Numbered from the stretch's first letter, positions 49,227-58,448 are shown. The stretch is 64,000 bases of DNA from Bradyrhizobium sp. 21 (GCF_023073335.1 NZ_JADPJG010000032.1:186001-250000), one strand, 5' to 3'. Notes: a model not told the origin generated them from the letters alone. A program made the numbers and translations.

Positions 49227-50795
49227 TCAGTTCTCGGATTCGGTGAACACCTCGTCGCGCTTGGCGCGCAACGCGGGTAGCACCGTGAGGACCAGCAGGA
49301 ATGCCGCGATCGCCAGCAGCACAGCCGACAACGGACGCGTCAGGAAGACGCTCCAGTCGCCGCGCGAGATCAGAAGTGCGCGGCGCAGGTTCTCTTCCAT
49401 CAGCGGTCCGAGCACCATGCCGAGCAGCAGCGGCGCCGGCTCGAAATCGTGCTTGATCAGCCAATAGCCGACCAGACCGAACACGCCCGCGAGGATGACG
49501 TCGACCGGCGCGTTGTTCACCGAGTAGATGCCGATCGCGCAGAAGATGACGATCGAGGGGAACATCAGCCGGTAGGGCACGCGCAACAGCCGCACCCAGA
49601 TTCCGACCAGCGGCAGGTTGATGATGATCAGCATCAGATTGCCGACCCACATCGAGGCGATCATGCCCCAGACCAGTTCGGGCTGCTTCTGCATCACCTG
49701 CGGACCCGGCACGATGCCGTGGATGGTCATCGCGCCCACCATCAGCGCCATCACCGCGTTCGGCGGGATGCCGAGCGTGAGCAACGGGATGAAGGAAGTC
49801 TGTGCCGCGGCGTTGTTGGCGCTTTCCGGCGCCGCCACGCCCTCGATCGCGCCGCGGCCGAACCGCGACGGGTTCTTGGCGATCTTCTTCTCGAGCGTGT
49901 AGGACGCAAAGGACGCGATGACAGCGCCGCCACCCGGCAGGATGCCGAGGATCGAGCCGAGCACGGTGCCGCGCAGGATCGCAGGCGCCGAGTCGATCAG
50001 GTCTTTCCTGGTCGGCATCAGGCCGGTGATCTTCTGCTGCACCAGGTCGCGGTTCATCTCGGCTCCGGCGTCGAGATTGCGGATGATCTCCGCAAAGCCG
50101 AACACGCCCATTGCGACCGTCGCAAAGCCGAGACCGTCGGCCAGTTCCGGAATGTTGAACGCCATGCGCGAGGCGCCGGTCTCGATGTCCGAGCCGACCA
50201 TCGACAGCAAGAGGCCGAACACGATCATCGCGATCGCTTTCAGCACCGAGCCCTTGGCCAGCACCACCGCGAAGATCAGGCCGAGCACCATCAGCGAGAA
50301 ATATTCGGCCGGGCCGAACGCCAGCGCGAGCTTGGTCAGCGGCGCGCCGAGGACGGCGATCAGCACGGTCGCGACGCAGCCGGCGAAGAACGAGCCGATC
50401 GCCGCGATCGCCAGCGCCGGGCCGGCGCGGCCTTGCTTTGCCATCTGGTGACCGTCGATGGCGGTGACGACCGACGTCGCCTCGCCGGGAATGTTGACCA
50501 GGATCGAGGTGGTCGAACCGCCGTACTGGGCGCCGTAATAGATGCCGGCGAGCATGATCAGCGCGCCGACCGGCGGCAATCCGAACGTGATCGGCAGGAG
50601 CATCGCAACGGTTGCGACGGTGCCGATGCCCGGCAGCACGCCGACAAGCGTGCCGACAAGCGCGCCAATCAGGCACATGAGAATATTGATCGATATCGGG
50701 AGCGACAGGCCGTAGAGCCACCAGGGTGACCACCAGGAGATCTGGAACACGACACCGAAACCGAGGCCCAGATTGTGGAAGAGATCGAGCATCAC
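49227..50795 (-). CDS. tctA: TctA-family large transporter subunit
   Basis: 522 residues, ~11 membrane segments. TctA signatures: LIGALVGTLVGVLPGIGTVATVAMLLPITFGL, GIYYGAQYGGSTTSILVNIPGEATSVVTAIDGHQMAKQGRAG, and the second inverted motif GSILGILPGGGAVIASFASYTLEKKI. Forms the ion-coupled carboxylate pore with TctB. 4 bases after tctB. Confidence 0.95.
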   Translation of the reverse strand: MMLDLFHNLGLGFGVVFQISWWSPWWLYGLSLPISINILMCLIGALVGTLVGVLPGIGTVATVAMLLPITFGLPPVGALIMLAGIYYGAQYGGSTTSILVNIPGEATSVVTAIDGHQMAKQGRAGPALAIAAIGSFFAGCVATVLIAVLGAPLTKLALAFGPAEYFSLMVLGLIFAVVLAKGSVLKAIAMIVFGLLLSMVGSDIETGASRMAFNIPELADGLGFATVAMGVFGFAEIIRNLDAGAEMNRDLVQQKITGLMPTRKDLIDSAPAILRGTVLGSILGILPGGGAVIASFASYTLEKKIAKNPSRFGRGAIEGVAAPESANNAAAQTSFIPLLTLGIPPNAVMALMVGAMTIHGIVPGPQVMQKQPELVWGMIASMWVGNLMLIIINLPLVGIWVRLLRVPYRLMFPSIVIFCAIGIYSVNNAPVDVILAGVFGLVGYWLIKHDFEPAPLLLGMVLGPLMEENLRRALLISRGDWSVFLTRPLSAVLLAIAAFLLVLTVLPALRAKRDEVFTESEN

Positions 50796-50799
50796 ACCC

Positions 50800-51561
50800 T
50801 CACTGAGCCAGGAAACGCGGGAACATCGGCATCGGCAGCCCGAGCACGTAGGGGAAGAGCAACGCGCAGCCGAGCGTCAGGCAGGCCCCGACGATGATCG
50901 CTTCGACCCAGCGCGTCTCATGCGTGCCCATCGCCGCGATCAGGAAGCTAGCAAACGCCGTAACCACGACCCCGAGCGGACGGATCGCCAGCGCGAAGAA
51001 TACGATCGAGATCATCACGAAGAGCGGCCCGCGCCAGGCATAGTGCGCCATAGCCGGTCCATCGGTTAAGAGTCCCGTCAATGCGATGCCGGCACCAAGC
51101 GCGACGAGAAGCCCGCCAAACATTCGCGGTGCCGTACCGGCGCCGAAGGAGAAGCCGCGCATCCCCTGCAAATCGCTGGAGGCCCACAGCGCGAACAGAG
51201 CGAGCGCCATCAGAACGATCCCGCCGACATAGTCCTGCGCTGACCTGATCGTCATGAAGATCGTCAGGATCGCCACCGCGAACAGCGGATAGGAATAGAC
51301 CAGCGCCAGCAGCACATCGGATGACGCCTTCTTGGTGTCACCGCCGATCGCTCCGATCAACGCGCCGGGAGCGCCCGCGAGCAGCGCCGTGGCGTGGCCG
51401 ATCACGACGGTGGTCGGGCCGCGTCCGGCGCCCCAACCAAAGATCGTCCCGAACGACCATATGAATTCGAAAAGCTGCGGCGCTATGGCCAACAGACAAA
51501 AGCTGATCACCACCGAGGTGTTTCGGTTGGCTGTCGCCGAGTGGCCCATCGTGTCGGCCAT
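50800..51561 (-). CDS. tctB: TctB-like small transporter subunit
   Basis: 253 residues with six or more hydrophobic segments; the C-terminal half (DYVGGIVLMALALFALWAS, then GFSFGAGTAPRMFGGLLVALGAG and PLGVVVTAFASFLIAAM) is the TctB domain. The N-terminal ~100 residues contain two additional hydrophobic stretches not usual in TctB (~150 aa), so this is an extended version. First gene of the tctB-tctA unit. Confidence 0.88.
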   Translation of the reverse strand: MADTMGHSATANRNTSVVISFCLLAIAPQLFEFIWSFGTIFGWGAGRGPTTVVIGHATALLAGAPGALIGAIGGDTKKASSDVLLALVYSYPLFAVAILTIFMTIRSAQDYVGGIVLMALALFALWASSDLQGMRGFSFGAGTAPRMFGGLLVALGAGIALTGLLTDGPAMAHYAWRGPLFVMISIVFFALAIRPLGVVVTAFASFLIAAMGTHETRWVEAIIVGACLTLGCALLFPYVLGLPMPMFPRFLAQ

Positions 51562-51654
51562 GCATGTCTCCTCCGCGACCTGTAAGTCACGCGCACTGTT
51601 GTTCTATCGGCTGGAAATGGATCCCCCGCCCGGCCCATTGCCTAGCGATTTTCA

Positions 51655-52185
51655 TCACACAATGCCAGCAAAACTCAAGAGGCCTCCGGCAAGCAGAAGC
51701 CATAGTGGATTGATGCGCGAGACGGATGCGACCACTGCAACCGTCGCGGTCAGTAGCAGCGCAGCAATGGTGCGATCGGTCGACTGGGCCAGGATCAGGG
51801 CACTCGCCGCCATCAGTCCGATCGAGAGCGGAACCAGCGCAGCCTGAATCAGCCCCGGCCAGCGCGATTGGCTCGGCCGGTTCAGGAGCCGGCTAACATA
51901 ATAGGCAAGGAGCGCCGTCGGCAGGCACATCGCCAAGGTCGCCGCCAGCGCGCCCGGGATGCCGGCGACGGCATAGCCGATCAACGTCACGATAAGCACG
52001 TTCGGACCCGGTGAGAGCTGCGCGATCGCATAAGCGTCGGCGAACTGCTTCTCGGTCATCCAGTGATGCACATCGACCGCGATACGGTGCATCTCGGGCA
52101 CCGCCGCGGCCGCGCCGCCGACTGCGAACAGCGACATTAGACCAAAGGTGGAGATTAGCGCCCAGATCGGGTTCTCGGCATTCAT
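51655..52185 (-). CDS. Chromate transporter, C-terminal half-protein
   Basis: 176 residues, single CHR domain: FAVGGAAAAVPEMHR, ADAYAIAQLSPGPNVLIVTLIGYAVAG. Pairs with the following half to form a split ChrA; both are needed in characterised pairs. The physiological substrate may be chromate or sulfate-like anions. Its start overlaps the partner's stop by 4 bases. Confidence 0.9.
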   Translation of the reverse strand: MNAENPIWALISTFGLMSLFAVGGAAAAVPEMHRIAVDVHHWMTEKQFADAYAIAQLSPGPNVLIVTLIGYAVAGIPGALAATLAMCLPTALLAYYVSRLLNRPSQSRWPGLIQAALVPLSIGLMAASALILAQSTDRTIAALLLTATVAVVASVSRINPLWLLLAGGLLSFAGIV

Positions 52186-52787
52186 GCTGCTACCTTCCGT
52201 CGCATCAGGAAGACGGTACCGACGCTCACGGGGATCGCGACCAAAAGCACGGCCTGGAGCGGCAAGCGAAGGACGCCGATGGCGAGGAAGACGCCCAGCA
52301 TCAGGATGAGCGCGACGACGTCCAGCCGCTTGAGCAACGGCGTCATCATCCGGAAGACCACCGCGATCAGGAGGCCGACCGCCGCACAGGAGATGCCCGC
52401 GAGGATGCGGCGCAGGACCTCCACATCGCCGAACCGGGCGTAGATCATCGCGAGCACCGTCATGATCAGCGTGGGCGGCAGCAACAGCCCAGCAAAGGCG
52501 GCCATACCGCCCGCGATCCCGCGCAGCCGCGCGCCGAACACCATCGACAGATTGACGATGTTGGGCCCGGGCAGAAAATGGCAGAGCGCAAAAGTCTCGT
52601 TGAACTCGTCCGCATTCATCCAGCGGTGCTGCTCGACGATGGCCTGCCGGGCAAACACCAAAACCCCGCCAAAACCGGCCAGCGACATCCGGGCGAAAGC
52701 GAGGAACAGCGCGACGAGGCCGGGCGGAGGGGTGTGAGAGGCTGGACGGTCCGGCTCTTGCGTGGCCGGTGCTGAATCCGTGGACAT
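52182..52787 (-). CDS. Chromate transporter, N-terminal half-protein
   Basis: 201 residues, CHR domain with FARMSLAGFGGVLVFARQAIV, FNETFALCHFLPGPNIVNLSMVFGARLRGIAG and VGLLIAVVFRMM. A Pro-rich cytoplasmic N-terminus precedes it. First of two short CHR genes; the opposite end faces the tmRNA gene, divergent. Confidence 0.9.
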   Translation of the reverse strand: MSTDSAPATQEPDRPASHTPPPGLVALFLAFARMSLAGFGGVLVFARQAIVEQHRWMNADEFNETFALCHFLPGPNIVNLSMVFGARLRGIAGGMAAFAGLLLPPTLIMTVLAMIYARFGDVEVLRRILAGISCAAVGLLIAVVFRMMTPLLKRLDVVALILMLGVFLAIGVLRLPLQAVLLVAIPVSVGTVFLMRRKVAA

Positions 52788-52904
52788 GTCAGGACCTTAG
52801 AACGCGGCCCGCGGTACAGCCAAGATCATCCCGGGGTCATCCGGAACCTATCCAAAGGGAACTCGCCATAGTCCCCTCGAAACACCTGTCATTTGAAACC
52901 TTTG

Positions 52905-53254
52905 CCCCCTATATTGGGGGTGCCGGTTCGCCGGCTATGGAAATAAACGGTCGTCGCAATAAACCATTCGGACCCGGGGGCGGTACCCGGCGCCTCCACC
53001 AAAGCTCATCGTTCGGCGAGCTTGGCCCACTGACAAGTGAGCTTCGGCGGGGGCGAAATAGGATCGACGAGGGCGTAAAGGGCGTTCTTTTTCTCGGTAT
53101 TGTTCCGCCGTTATCGGGCTATGCAATAGTTGCCAACGACAACTTTGCTCCGGTTGCTCAGGCTGCGTAACGCAGTTTGAAAGACCATTCTGAAGTCCTA
53201 ACGGGTTAAGCTCCGTTAGGCGGGGTTCGGAGGCACCTGGCAACAGAAGCCTCC
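52905..53254 (+). ncRNA. ssrA: Two-piece (circularly permuted) tmRNA, ssrA
   Basis: Encodes transfer-messenger RNA for rescue of stalled ribosomes. The acceptor piece comes first: T-stem CCGGG/CCCGG (52974-52990), then CGCCTCC and ACCA (52991-53001). After a processed spacer, the coding piece begins with GGGGGCG (53049-53055), which pairs with CGCCTCC and leaves the alanine-identity G3-U70 wobble; GAAATAGGATCGACGAGGG follows as in other tmRNAs. The resume codon GCC is at 53132 and the tag reads ANDNFAPVAQAA, stop TAA 53168-53170. A hairpin (53197-53220) and a final GGAGGC/GCCTCC stem (53229-53254) end it. Outer ends are approximate; the 5' end is set at a CCCCC/GGGGG hairpin (52905-52920). 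Confidence 0.93.
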
Positions 53255-53371
53255 ACTTACCTTTGATTTCCTTCCCGGCGGGGACTCCTGCTGACCCGTC
53301 AGGCGCGGTACTATTGCGGCTTGGCGAGTCGGGCCGGCAGGGCCCAGCTCCTGGAATGCAACAGGACCACC

Positions 53372-53890
53372 ATGGCGACCGATCATATCCGATACGATGT
53401 GCTGGCCCGCGACGCGCTGCGCGGCGTGCTGCGGAAGGTGCTGACCGATGCCGCGTCCCATGGACTGCCGGGCGAGCACCATTTCTTCATCACCTTCCTG
53501 TCGAAGGCCGACGGCGTGAAGATTTCGTCGCGGCTGCTGGCGCAATATCCGGAAGAGATGACGATCATCCTCCAGCACCAGTTCTGGGACTTGACTGTGC
53601 TCGAGGACCGTTTCGAGGTCGGGCTGTCCTTCGGCGGCATTCCGGAACGGCTGATCGTGCCGTTTGGCGCCATCAAGAGCTTCCTCGATCCGTCCGTGAA
53701 ATTCGGCCTTCAGTTCGAGACCTCCGATGTCGCCGAGGTCGCGCCCGAGACATTGCCGGCCACGCCTGCCCCGTCGGCGGTCGCGGTGCCCGCACCCGCC
53801 GCTGAAACGGCGGAGAGCACCGAGGAGCCGACGTCCCCGAACCAGGGCGGCGCCGAAGTCGTCCGGCTCGATCGTTTCCGCAAGAAATGA
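53372..53890 (+). CDS. sspB: SspB-family ClpXP adaptor
   Basis: 172 residues from ATG 53372 with CAGGACCACC upstream. The N-terminal SspB fold has the substrate-binding segment HHFFITFLSKADGVKISSRLLAQYPEEMTIILQHQFWDLTV and SFGGIPERLIVPFGAIKSFLDPSVKFGLQF. A Pro/Ala-rich linker leads to a C-terminal basic tail GGAEVVRLDRFRKK, the XB peptide that docks to ClpX. It hands tmRNA-tagged proteins to ClpXP; ssrA ends ~118 bases upstream on the same strand. Confidence 0.94.
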   Translation: MATDHIRYDVLARDALRGVLRKVLTDAASHGLPGEHHFFITFLSKADGVKISSRLLAQYPEEMTIILQHQFWDLTVLEDRFEVGLSFGGIPERLIVPFGAIKSFLDPSVKFGLQFETSDVAEVAPETLPATPAPSAVAVPAPAAETAESTEEPTSPNQGGAEVVRLDRFRKK

Positions 53891-53992
53891 TCTAGGTTGG
53901 GCGCGAAGCCGTCGCGCCCCGCCAAACTGCCTATATAGAGAAGCACATGAAGAGGCCGCGCGGCATTTCGCGCGGCGGAATGGAATGTGCCC

Positions 53993-55414
53993 ATGGCCAA
54001 GATCGCCCGCTCGAAAAACGCCCGCCCCGCGACCCGCACCGAAACCGACAGTTTCGGTCCCATCGAGGTCCCCGCCGATCGCTATTGGGGGGCGCAGACC
54101 GAACGCTCGCGCCAGAATTTCCGCATCGGCATCGATCGCATGCCGATCTCGCTGGTACATGCGCTAGGCATCGTCAAGCTCGCCGCGGCACAATCCAACC
54201 TTGAGCTCGGCCTGCTCGACCAGCGCCGCGCCAATGCGATCATCCGCGCCGCGCGCGAGGTGATCGAAGGCAAGCTGGACGACCATTTCCCGCTGGTGGT
54301 GTGGCAGACCGGCTCCGGCACCCAGAGCAACATGAACCTCAACGAGGTCATCGCCAACCGCGCCAATGAGCTCTTGGGCGGCGAGCTCGGCACCAAGAAG
54401 CCGGTGCATCCCAACGATCACGTCAACATGAGCCAGTCGTCGAACGATTCGTTCCCGACGGCGATGCACATCGCGGCCGCAAGCCGCATCAATGCCGATC
54501 TCGTTCCTGCCCTCGGCGAGTTGCTCCGCGCGCTGCGCAAGAAGGAGAAGGAGTTTTCCAAGATCGTGAAGATCGGCCGTACCCACACCCAGGATGCGAC
54601 GCCGCTCACGCTCGGCCAGGAATTTTCCGGCTATGCCGCGCAGGTCGAAAGCGGCATCGCGCGACTCAAGGTCGCGGTGAAGGACCTCTATCCGCTGGCG
54701 CAGGGCGGCACCGCCGTCGGCACCGGCCTCAATTCGAGCCCTCGCTTCGCAAAACTGTTCGCAAAGCACGCGGCCAGCATCACCAAGCTTTCCTTCACCA
54801 GCGCCGCCAACAAATTCGAGGCGCTGGCCTCGAACGACGCCTATGTGCTGGTGCATGGCACCATCAACTCGGTCGCGACAGGCCTGTTCAAGATCGCCAA
54901 CGACATCCGCCTGCTCGGATCGGGCCCGCGCTCGGGCCTCGGCGAGCTGATCCTGCCGGAGAACGAGCCGGGCTCATCGATCATGCCGGGCAAGGTCAAT
55001 CCGACGCAGTGCGAGGCGATGACCATGGTGTGCTGCCAGGTGTTCGGCAATCACACCGCGATCACGGTCGCCGGCAGCCAGGGCCATTTCGAGCTCAACG
55101 TCTACAAGCCCGTGCTCGCCTACAACATGCTGCACTCGATCCGTTTGATGGCGGATGCGGCGCGCTCCTTCACCGAACATTGCGTCAGCGGCATCCGCGC
55201 CGACGAGAAGCGGATCAAGGAGCTGATGCAGCGCTCGCTGATGCTGGTGACGGCGCTCGCGCCGAAAATCGGCTACGACAACGCCGCCAAGGTGGCCAAG
55301 ACCGCGCATGCCAACGGCACCACATTGAAGGAAGAAGCCCTTCGGCTCGGCTTCGTCTCGGCGGACGAGTTCGACCGCCTGGTCCGCCCGGAGAAGATGA
55401 CCAGCCCGGGATAA
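53993..55414 (+). CDS. fumC: Class II fumarate hydratase
   Basis: 473 residues from ATG 53993 (a GTG two codons earlier is possible). Hydrates fumarate to malate in the TCA cycle. Homotetramer family signature GSSIMPGKVNP, plus TGSGTQSNMNLNEVIANRA, HPNDHVNMSQSSNDSFPTAMH and KIGRTHTQDATPLTLGQEF (catalytic His). A basic N-terminal extension (AKIARSKNARPATRTETDSFG) is common in rhizobia. Iron-independent isozyme. Confidence 0.97.
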   Translation: MAKIARSKNARPATRTETDSFGPIEVPADRYWGAQTERSRQNFRIGIDRMPISLVHALGIVKLAAAQSNLELGLLDQRRANAIIRAAREVIEGKLDDHFPLVVWQTGSGTQSNMNLNEVIANRANELLGGELGTKKPVHPNDHVNMSQSSNDSFPTAMHIAAASRINADLVPALGELLRALRKKEKEFSKIVKIGRTHTQDATPLTLGQEFSGYAAQVESGIARLKVAVKDLYPLAQGGTAVGTGLNSSPRFAKLFAKHAASITKLSFTSAANKFEALASNDAYVLVHGTINSVATGLFKIANDIRLLGSGPRSGLGELILPENEPGSSIMPGKVNPTQCEAMTMVCCQVFGNHTAITVAGSQGHFELNVYKPVLAYNMLHSIRLMADAARSFTEHCVSGIRADEKRIKELMQRSLMLVTALAPKIGYDNAAKVAKTAHANGTTLKEEALRLGFVSADEFDRLVRPEKMTSPG

Positions 55415-55692
55415 AATTCCGAATTCCGATAGTCATCCGTAGTGATACGGACGCGGAGGCTGCAGAAATATGAGGCTTTGAGAGCGGGATTTGATTACCG
55501 TCAATGTTGCGGCGGGGCGGCGTGTTACGCAGCCCCTCTGCCCTCCACCGGGTGAGATTCATCGTTTGATGGTCCAAGGGGCCGATTGACGAGGACGAGC
55601 GAATGGCGATCAAGTCTTGCGGGGCGCGACGCGGCACCCAGTTTCTGAATGTTTCATCCTGCCTGAAGAGGAGCGGATGATGGAGACGCGGC

Positions 55693-55881
55693 ATGGGGAA
55701 CGTCATCAACCTGAATCGTTTCAGGAAGCGCGCCGAGCGGGAAACCTCGGCGAAGCAGGCGGACGCCAACCGGGCGAAGTTCGGCCGCACGAAGGCGGAA
55801 CGGTCGGCGGAGCAGACGCGCGCGGACCAGGCGAAGGAGCACCTGGACCAGCATCAGATCGATCGCGAGGAGCAGCCATGA
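55693..55881 (+). CDS. DUF4169-type small charged protein
   Basis: 62 residues from ATG 55693, with GGAGACGCGGC upstream. Opens with MGNVINLNRFRKRAER and then runs into a highly charged Lys/Glu/Gln-rich helix, without hydrophobic core. This fits DUF4169, small proteins found beside an RHH-type gene. The stop overlaps the next start (ATGA), so the two are translationally coupled. Confidence 0.8.
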   Translation: MGNVINLNRFRKRAERETSAKQADANRAKFGRTKAERSAEQTRADQAKEHLDQHQIDREEQP

Positions 55882-56132
55882 AGTCGCCCGTCGTGAAGCG
55901 GTCGATCGTCGTCGCCGGCCACAAGACCAGCGTCAGCCTGGAAGAGGCGTTCTGGAACGGCATGAAGGAGATCTCGGGCCTGCGCAACATGACGCTGTCC
56001 GAGCTGGTCGGCGAGATCGACGGCAACCGCCAGCAGGGCAATCTGTCCTCGGCGATCCGCCTGTTCGTGCTCGACTACTTCAAGAGCCGCGCCATGGCCG
56101 CCATCCAGTCGGAAAAGGTCCCGGCCCTGTAG
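55878..56132 (+). CDS. Ribbon-helix-helix domain protein
   Basis: 84 residues from ATG 55878 with GGAGCAGCC upstream. Contains an RHH fold: KRSIVVAGHKTSVSLEEAFWNGMKEI (beta strand and helix A), MTLSELVGEID (helix B), SSAIRLFVLDYF. RHH dimers bind DNA operators, so this is likely a small regulator. Conserved in this group after fumC and the DUF4169 gene, but targets unknown. Confidence 0.87.
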   Translation: MKSPVVKRSIVVAGHKTSVSLEEAFWNGMKEISGLRNMTLSELVGEIDGNRQQGNLSSAIRLFVLDYFKSRAMAAIQSEKVPAL

Positions 56133-56171
56133 GCTTTGGGGCCTCTCCCCAACGCGCCACGCCCTCTGCAC

Positions 56172-56188
56172 TTTAAAATCACTCTAAG
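56172..56188. promoter_or_regulatory. ICE-like iron-control element upstream of feoAB
   Basis: TTTAAAATCACTCTAAG matches the rhizobial Irr box consensus TTTAGAA-N3-TTCTAAA at 11 of 14 defined positions. It is embedded in a larger dyad (56167-56193) with TGCAC and GTGCA ends. It lies 60-80 bases upstream of feoA. Irr regulates iron uptake genes in Bradyrhizobium; direct binding here is inference. Confidence 0.55.
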
Positions 56189-56247
56189 GTGCAGTTTCGG
56201 CGAGCCACCGCGCTTGACCTCGATGCCCTGCGTTGAAAATACAGGGC

Positions 56248-56523
56248 ATGACCGACACCAATGATACGCGTTCGCAAATGCCGCTGGGTCTGGCCCAGCG
56301 CGGCTATACCGGAATCATTCAGCACCTTTCGGCCGGGGGTGCGGGTTCGGCACTCTCGGACATCGAGCTCGAGAGCCGGCTGATCGAGCTCGGCTTCGTC
56401 GAGGGTGCCCGGGTCGAGGTCCTGCACGAGGGGCTGGTCGGGCGCGACCCGATCGCCGTCCGTGTCGACAACATCACGATCGCGGTCCGCCGTCGTGAAG
56501 CCATGGCCATCATCGTCGCCTAG
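56248..56523 (+). CDS. feoA: FeoA, ferrous iron transport accessory protein
   Basis: 91 residues from ATG 56248 (an in-frame TTG at 56233 is the alternative). SH3-like FeoA fold: GYTGIIQHLSA, RLIELGFVEGARVEVLHEGLVGRDPIAVRV and NITIAVRRREAMAIIV. Interacts with FeoB. Begins 60 bases after the ICE-like element. Confidence 0.93.
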   Translation: MTDTNDTRSQMPLGLAQRGYTGIIQHLSAGGAGSALSDIELESRLIELGFVEGARVEVLHEGLVGRDPIAVRVDNITIAVRRREAMAIIVA

Positions 56524-56557
56524 ATAGCGACCGGACCCCGATCCAAGGCCTGATCCC

Positions 56558-58429
56558 ATGGAATTACCCCTGCTGCATCTCGCCCTGGTCGGCACGCCAA
56601 ACAGCGGCAAGACCTCGCTGTTCAATGCGCTGACCGGCAGCCGGCAGAAGGTCGCGAACTATCCCGGCGTCACCGTCGAGCGCAAGGAAGGCTTCTTCGT
56701 CACGCCGCTGGGACGCCAGGTCTCGGTGGTCGACCTGCCCGGCACCTATTCGCTGCGCGGGCGCAGTCCGGACGAGGAGATCACCCGCGACTTCGTGCTC
56801 GGCAAGGCCTCCGGCGAGACCGCGCCCGATCTCGTGCTGTGCGTGGCCGATTCAACCAATCTGCGGCTGACCATCCGCCTGCTGCTGGAGCTCAAGCGCA
56901 CCGGACGGCCGATGGTCCTCGTGCTCAACATGTTCGACATCGCCACCCGCCGCGGCATCACAGTCGATGCCGAGCGGCTCGCCAAGGAACTCGGCGTGCC
57001 CGTGGTCACCTCGATCGCCGTGCGCAAGGGCGGCACCGCCGACCTGCTGACGCTGACCGACGAGATCTCGGCAAAACTCGCCGCCGAGCCGCAGGAGAAC
57101 AATTGGCACGCGCTCAGCGTCGCCGAATTGCGCGCCACCCAGCGCGAGGCCGACCGCATCATCTCCGACTGCGTCAGCCTGCCTGCCAGCCCCGACACCT
57201 GGACCGCGCGCATCGATGCCGTCGTGCTGCATCCGGTCGGCGGCCTGATCGTGCTCGCGGCGATCCTGTTCGTGATGTTCCAGGCGGTGTTCGCCTGGGC
57301 GCAGCCGCTGATGGAGTTGCTCAATTCCGGCTTCGATGCGCTCGGCGAGTTCGTGCACGCCACCCTGCCCGCGGGCCTCTTGCAGAGCTTCCTTCAGAAC
57401 GGCGTGATCTCGGGCGTCGGCAGCGTGATCGTGTTCCTGCCGCAGATCATCATCATCTTCCTGTTCATCCTGCTCTTGGAAGATTTCGGCTACATGGCGC
57501 GCGCCGCGTTCCTGATGGACCGCATCATGGGCGGCGCGGGGCTGCACGGCCGCGCCTTCATTCCGCTGCTGTCGAGCTTTGCCTGCGCCATTCCCGGCAT
57601 CATGGCGACGCGCGTGATCGACAACAAGCGCGACCGGCTGACCACGATCCTGATCGCGCCGCTGATGACCTGCTCGGCGCGCATTCCCGTCTACACGCTG
57701 ATCATCTCCGCCTTCATTCCGGCCAGGGACGTCTGGGGCTTCATCAACCTCCAGGGCCTCGTGATGTTCGGCCTCTATGCCGCCGGCATCGCCAGCGCGC
57801 TTGCCGTCTCGTTCCTGATCAAATTCTTCATGCTGCGCGACTATGCGCCGGCGCCCTTCATGCTGGAGCTGCCGGACTACAAGATGCCGCAGCTGAAATC
57901 GATCGCGATCGGCGTCTACACGCGCGCCAAGATGTTCCTGCACCGCGCCGGCACCACCATCTTCTCGATGATGGTGCTGATCTGGTTTTTGGCCTCGTTC
58001 CCGCAGCCGCCAGCGGGCGCGACCGAACCGGCGATCGACTTCAGCCTCGCCGCCATCATCGGCAAGGCGCTCGCGCCGCTGCTCGCGCCCGTCGGCTTCA
58101 ACTGGCAGATCGCCGTCGCCCTGATCCCGGGCATGGCGGCGCGCGAGGTCGCGGTGGCGGCCCTCGGCACCGTCTATGCGATCGAAGGCGGCAAGGAAGC
58201 GGCCGAGCAGATCGGCCAGGTGCTGGCGACGAAATGGTCACTGGCGACCGCGCTGTCGATGCTCGCCTGGTACATCTTCGCCCCGCAATGCGCCTCAACG
58301 CTGGCCGTGATCCGGCGCGAGACAGGAAGCTGGACCTGGATGGCGGTCACCTTCGCCTACATGCTGGTGCTGGCCTATGCGGCGAGCCTCGTGACCTACA
58401 ACGTCGCGGTCGCGTTAGGTGCGGGGTAG
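56558..58429 (+). CDS. feoB: FeoB, ferrous iron permease
   Basis: 623 residues. N-terminal GTPase: G1 GTPNSGKTS at 12-20, G3 DLPGTYSL (~60-67), G4 NMFD; then a GDI-like helical linker and Gate membrane domains with Cys in FACAIPGIMATRV and MTCSARIPVYTLIISAF, the metal path. Shorter than E. coli FeoB (773 aa) because it lacks the C-terminal FeoC-binding cytoplasmic part. Gap of 34 bases from feoA. Confidence 0.96.
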   Translation: MELPLLHLALVGTPNSGKTSLFNALTGSRQKVANYPGVTVERKEGFFVTPLGRQVSVVDLPGTYSLRGRSPDEEITRDFVLGKASGETAPDLVLCVADSTNLRLTIRLLLELKRTGRPMVLVLNMFDIATRRGITVDAERLAKELGVPVVTSIAVRKGGTADLLTLTDEISAKLAAEPQENNWHALSVAELRATQREADRIISDCVSLPASPDTWTARIDAVVLHPVGGLIVLAAILFVMFQAVFAWAQPLMELLNSGFDALGEFVHATLPAGLLQSFLQNGVISGVGSVIVFLPQIIIIFLFILLLEDFGYMARAAFLMDRIMGGAGLHGRAFIPLLSSFACAIPGIMATRVIDNKRDRLTTILIAPLMTCSARIPVYTLIISAFIPARDVWGFINLQGLVMFGLYAAGIASALAVSFLIKFFMLRDYAPAPFMLELPDYKMPQLKSIAIGVYTRAKMFLHRAGTTIFSMMVLIWFLASFPQPPAGATEPAIDFSLAAIIGKALAPLLAPVGFNWQIAVALIPGMAAREVAVAALGTVYAIEGGKEAAEQIGQVLATKWSLATALSMLAWYIFAPQCASTLAVIRRETGSWTWMAVTFAYMLVLAYAASLVTYNVAVALGAG

Positions 58430-58448
58430 CCCCCTCGAAACTAAAACT

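Noticed and set aside
52769..53170. Open frame of 133 codons on the plus strand ending VANDNFAPVAQAA
   Set aside because: It is the tmRNA gene: its last 12 codons are the degradation tag, and the rest crosses the acceptor stem, T arm and spacer.
55603..55680. 25-codon frame before the DUF4169 gene
   Set aside because: Weak ribosome binding site and no conserved pattern; most likely chance.
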